Origin: UBA6109 sp964506465 | Lineage (GTDB): Bacteria > Desulfobacterota > Syntrophia > Syntrophales > UBA6109 | NCBI GenBank assembly: GCA_964506465.1 | Contig: CAZDLM010000069.1 | Location: forward strand, 1 to 14,426 | Direction: 5' to 3' | DNA length: 14,426 nucleotides | In this document: in pieces, positions 13,233 to 14,426 of the stretch | Numbering within the stretch: the first letter of the stretch is position 1 | How the letters are laid out: every line of letters begins with the position of its first letter | The notes under the pieces: generated by a model | Database searches by the model: none | Told to the model about the DNA's origin: nothing | What the model saw: only the letters and a program-made list of their open reading frames with translations | Translations under genes and position numbers: made by a program

Positions 13233-14426
13233 ATGTCCAACTCCTTTTCCACCCTTCGCCTCGCCCTGGAAGCTGAAGGCCTCCTGCAGGACCCGGAAAA
13301 ATCCCGTTTTCTCCCCGAACTCTATTACGGAACATCGCTTTCGGACCTCGGCCCCTGGCTGGCGGATTTCCTGCGGCGGCGGGCGCCGGGGAAACGCGTC
13401 TGCCTCGTCGTCGACGGAACTCCGAAAAAGTCCTCAGCGGAAACGGGGCGCCAGATCGATGCCGATTTCCGCGGCGTCCTCGCGGGCGCCGGCATCGCCT
13501 TCGACGAGCTCAATCTCTCCGAACGCCTGGCGATTCCCTCCTCCGAAATCCACGCCTCTGCGCATCTGCTCAAAGGCGTCCGCATCACCCTCGCCGGCCG
13601 CGGAGATCAGGCGGTTATCGCGCTGGGGTCCGGGAGCCTGACCGATCTCGTCAAACACGCCATGCACCTGGAGGGCATGAAGGCGCCCTTCATCAGCGTG
13701 CCGACGGCGCTCACCGTCACGGCCTTCACCTCCGCCTTCGCCGTCCTCGACTTCTCCGGCGCGAAGAGGACGCAGGTCTCGCGCGAAGTGACGGCCGCCT
13801 GCTGGATCCAGCCCTTTCTTGCCAACGCGCCCGGCCGAATGTCCCGGGCCGGTTACGGGGACCTCCTCGCCCGTTTCGTGGCCTACGGGGACTGGTTCCT
13901 GGGACACCGCCTCGGCGTGATGGAACACTACGACGAACTGGCCTTCCGTCTGATGGAACCCTTCGCCCCGGACATCCGCGCCCATGCCGCCGGATTCGCC
14001 TCCGAACCCCTGCCGGAGGAGACAACGGAGTGCGCCGCCGCCGCCCTGGCCATGGCGGGGATTGCAATGTCCGTCTCCGGGGAGACGACCCCCCTGTCCG
14101 GCTACGAGCACGTCATCAGCCACGGCCTTGATTTCCTGCGCCTGACCTCGGGCCGCGAGCTGAACTTCCACGGTGAACAGGTCGCCCTGGGATCGCTCAT
14201 CAGCGCCCGGACGATCGACAGCCTGCTGACCCGCGATCTTCCCGAGAAGAGCCGATGGAGAACGGCCCCCGTTGCGGAATCTCTGGCGACCCTTGAAACC
14301 CTCATTTCCGAAGCGCCGTTTTTCGGCGGCGAAGAGGACGCCCTGGGGGAAAAGGCACGCGCCTCCCGCGCCGCCTCGATGCGGAACCGCATCGAGGCGG
14401 CGCGGGAGGAGTTCGCACTCGAGTAC
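13233..14426 (+). CDS. Glycerol-1-phosphate dehydrogenase-like (AraM/EgsA family) enzyme, 3' end beyond window
   Basis: 398 codons are open to the window edge with no stop. The protein belongs to the dehydroquinate synthase/iron alcohol dehydrogenase superfamily. It shows the NAD(P)-binding ALGSGSLTDLV (130-140), VPTALTVTAFTS (156-167), SGYEHVISHGLDF (289-301) and FHGEQVALG (312-320). In EgsA/AraM relatives, which reduce dihydroxyacetone phosphate to sn-glycerol-1-phosphate, the metal is held by an Asp after PTA and two His. Both His motifs are present (H293 or H297, and H313), but the Asp position reads Thr163. So the reaction may differ, and I only assign the family. GAGGG (13223-13227) five bases upstream selects the 13233 start; ATG at 13221 is also in frame. 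The coding sequence contains a perfect 23-bp inverted repeat at 14362-14409. Confidence 0.82.
   Translation, partial: MSNSFSTLRLALEAEGLLQDPEKSRFLPELYYGTSLSDLGPWLADFLRRRAPGKRVCLVVDGTPKKSSAETGRQIDADFRGVLAGAGIAFDELNLSERLAIPSSEIHASAHLLKGVRITLAGRGDQAVIALGSGSLTDLVKHAMHLEGMKAPFISVPTALTVTAFTSAFAVLDFSGAKRTQVSREVTAACWIQPFLANAPGRMSRAGYGDLLARFVAYGDWFLGHRLGVMEHYDELAFRLMEPFAPDIRAHAAGFASEPLPEETTECAAAALAMAGIAMSVSGETTPLSGYEHVISHGLDFLRLTSGRELNFHGEQVALGSLISARTIDSLLTRDLPEKSRWRTAPVAESLATLETLISEAPFFGGEEDALGEKARASRAASMRNRIEAAREEFALEY
14362..14409. repeat. Perfect 23-bp inverted repeat with 2-nt spacer inside a coding region
   Basis: The arm at 14362-14384 (starting CCTCCCGCG, ending GATGCGG) is matched base for base by its reverse complement at 14387-14409, with only AA between. 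It is read in frame as codons 377-393 of the dehydrogenase-like gene (ASRAASMRNRIEAAREE). The single-stranded form would fold into a very stable hairpin. Confidence 0.95.

Noticed and set aside
13434..14171. 245-codon minus-strand open frame
   Set aside because: Mirror of the dehydrogenase-like gene; Gly-rich product without recognisable domains.
14362..14426. Fold-back assembly chimera as the explanation for the palindrome
   Set aside because: The match ends at 14409 and the following 17 bases do not mirror the sequence before 14362, while the reading frame continues. A simple fold-back would keep mirroring. Raw reads are still needed to exclude other artefacts.

Overview
The window is about 60% GC throughout, with tightly packed genes on both strands. 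It carries a hybrid two-component kinase, an outer-membrane lipoprotein and beta-barrel, a DUF374 acyltransferase and a short four-repeat S1 protein. This set suggests a Gram-negative bacterium of the Desulfobacterota/Syntrophia type. That placement is inferred from gene style only; no rRNA or other marker gene is present. I see no tRNA, rRNA, CRISPR array or intact mobile element.

Layout: the left end is the tail of a hybrid histidine kinase (2-478, +). It is followed by a lipoprotein with a possible papain-like Cys/His fold (573-1148, +) and a DUF374 lysophospholipid acyltransferase (1465-2118, +). A four-gene run then reads leftward. From its promoter end it holds a membrane metallophosphoesterase (7051-5891), a SpoIIE-type phosphatase with a 5TMR-LYT membrane sensor (5691-4318), a STAS anti-sigma-factor-antagonist-like protein (4269-3937) and an NCS2 xanthine/uracil permease (3896-2187). 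The permease carries an extra C-terminal domain resembling an RsbW/SpoIIAB-type HATPase. Right of this lie a stretch with short direct repeats and a 19-codon frame (7136-7238), a peroxiredoxin (7372-7839, +), a palindromic interspersed repeat (7890-7963), a DUF6268-like outer-membrane barrel (8989-7979, -), an S1-repeat RNA-binding protein (9221-10429, +), a Dabb-domain protein (10673-10960, +), a membrane-anchored 5'-nucleotidase (13109-11160, -) and, divergent from it, a glycerol-1-phosphate dehydrogenase-like enzyme that runs off the right edge (13233-14426, +).

The most interesting element is the phosphatase-STAS-permease cluster. Its parts are those of a partner-switching pathway (PP2C phosphatase, phosphorylatable STAS protein, HATPase partner), but the HATPase-like partner is fused to a nucleobase transporter instead of acting on a sigma factor. 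This suggests, by inference, that a ligand sensed by the 5TMR-LYT phosphatase controls the permease through STAS binding, in trans. It would parallel the cis STAS domain of the structurally related SulP/SLC26 transporters. The HATPase-like domain has lost the usual Mg-binding Asn and the G1 Asp, so it may be a binding domain and not an active kinase.

Other items worth a look are a perfect 23-bp inverted repeat with a 2-nt spacer inside the last gene (14362-14409), nested palindromes between the divergent nucleotidase and dehydrogenase genes (13132-13207), and an interlocked pair of inverted repeats between two convergent genes (2134-2180).
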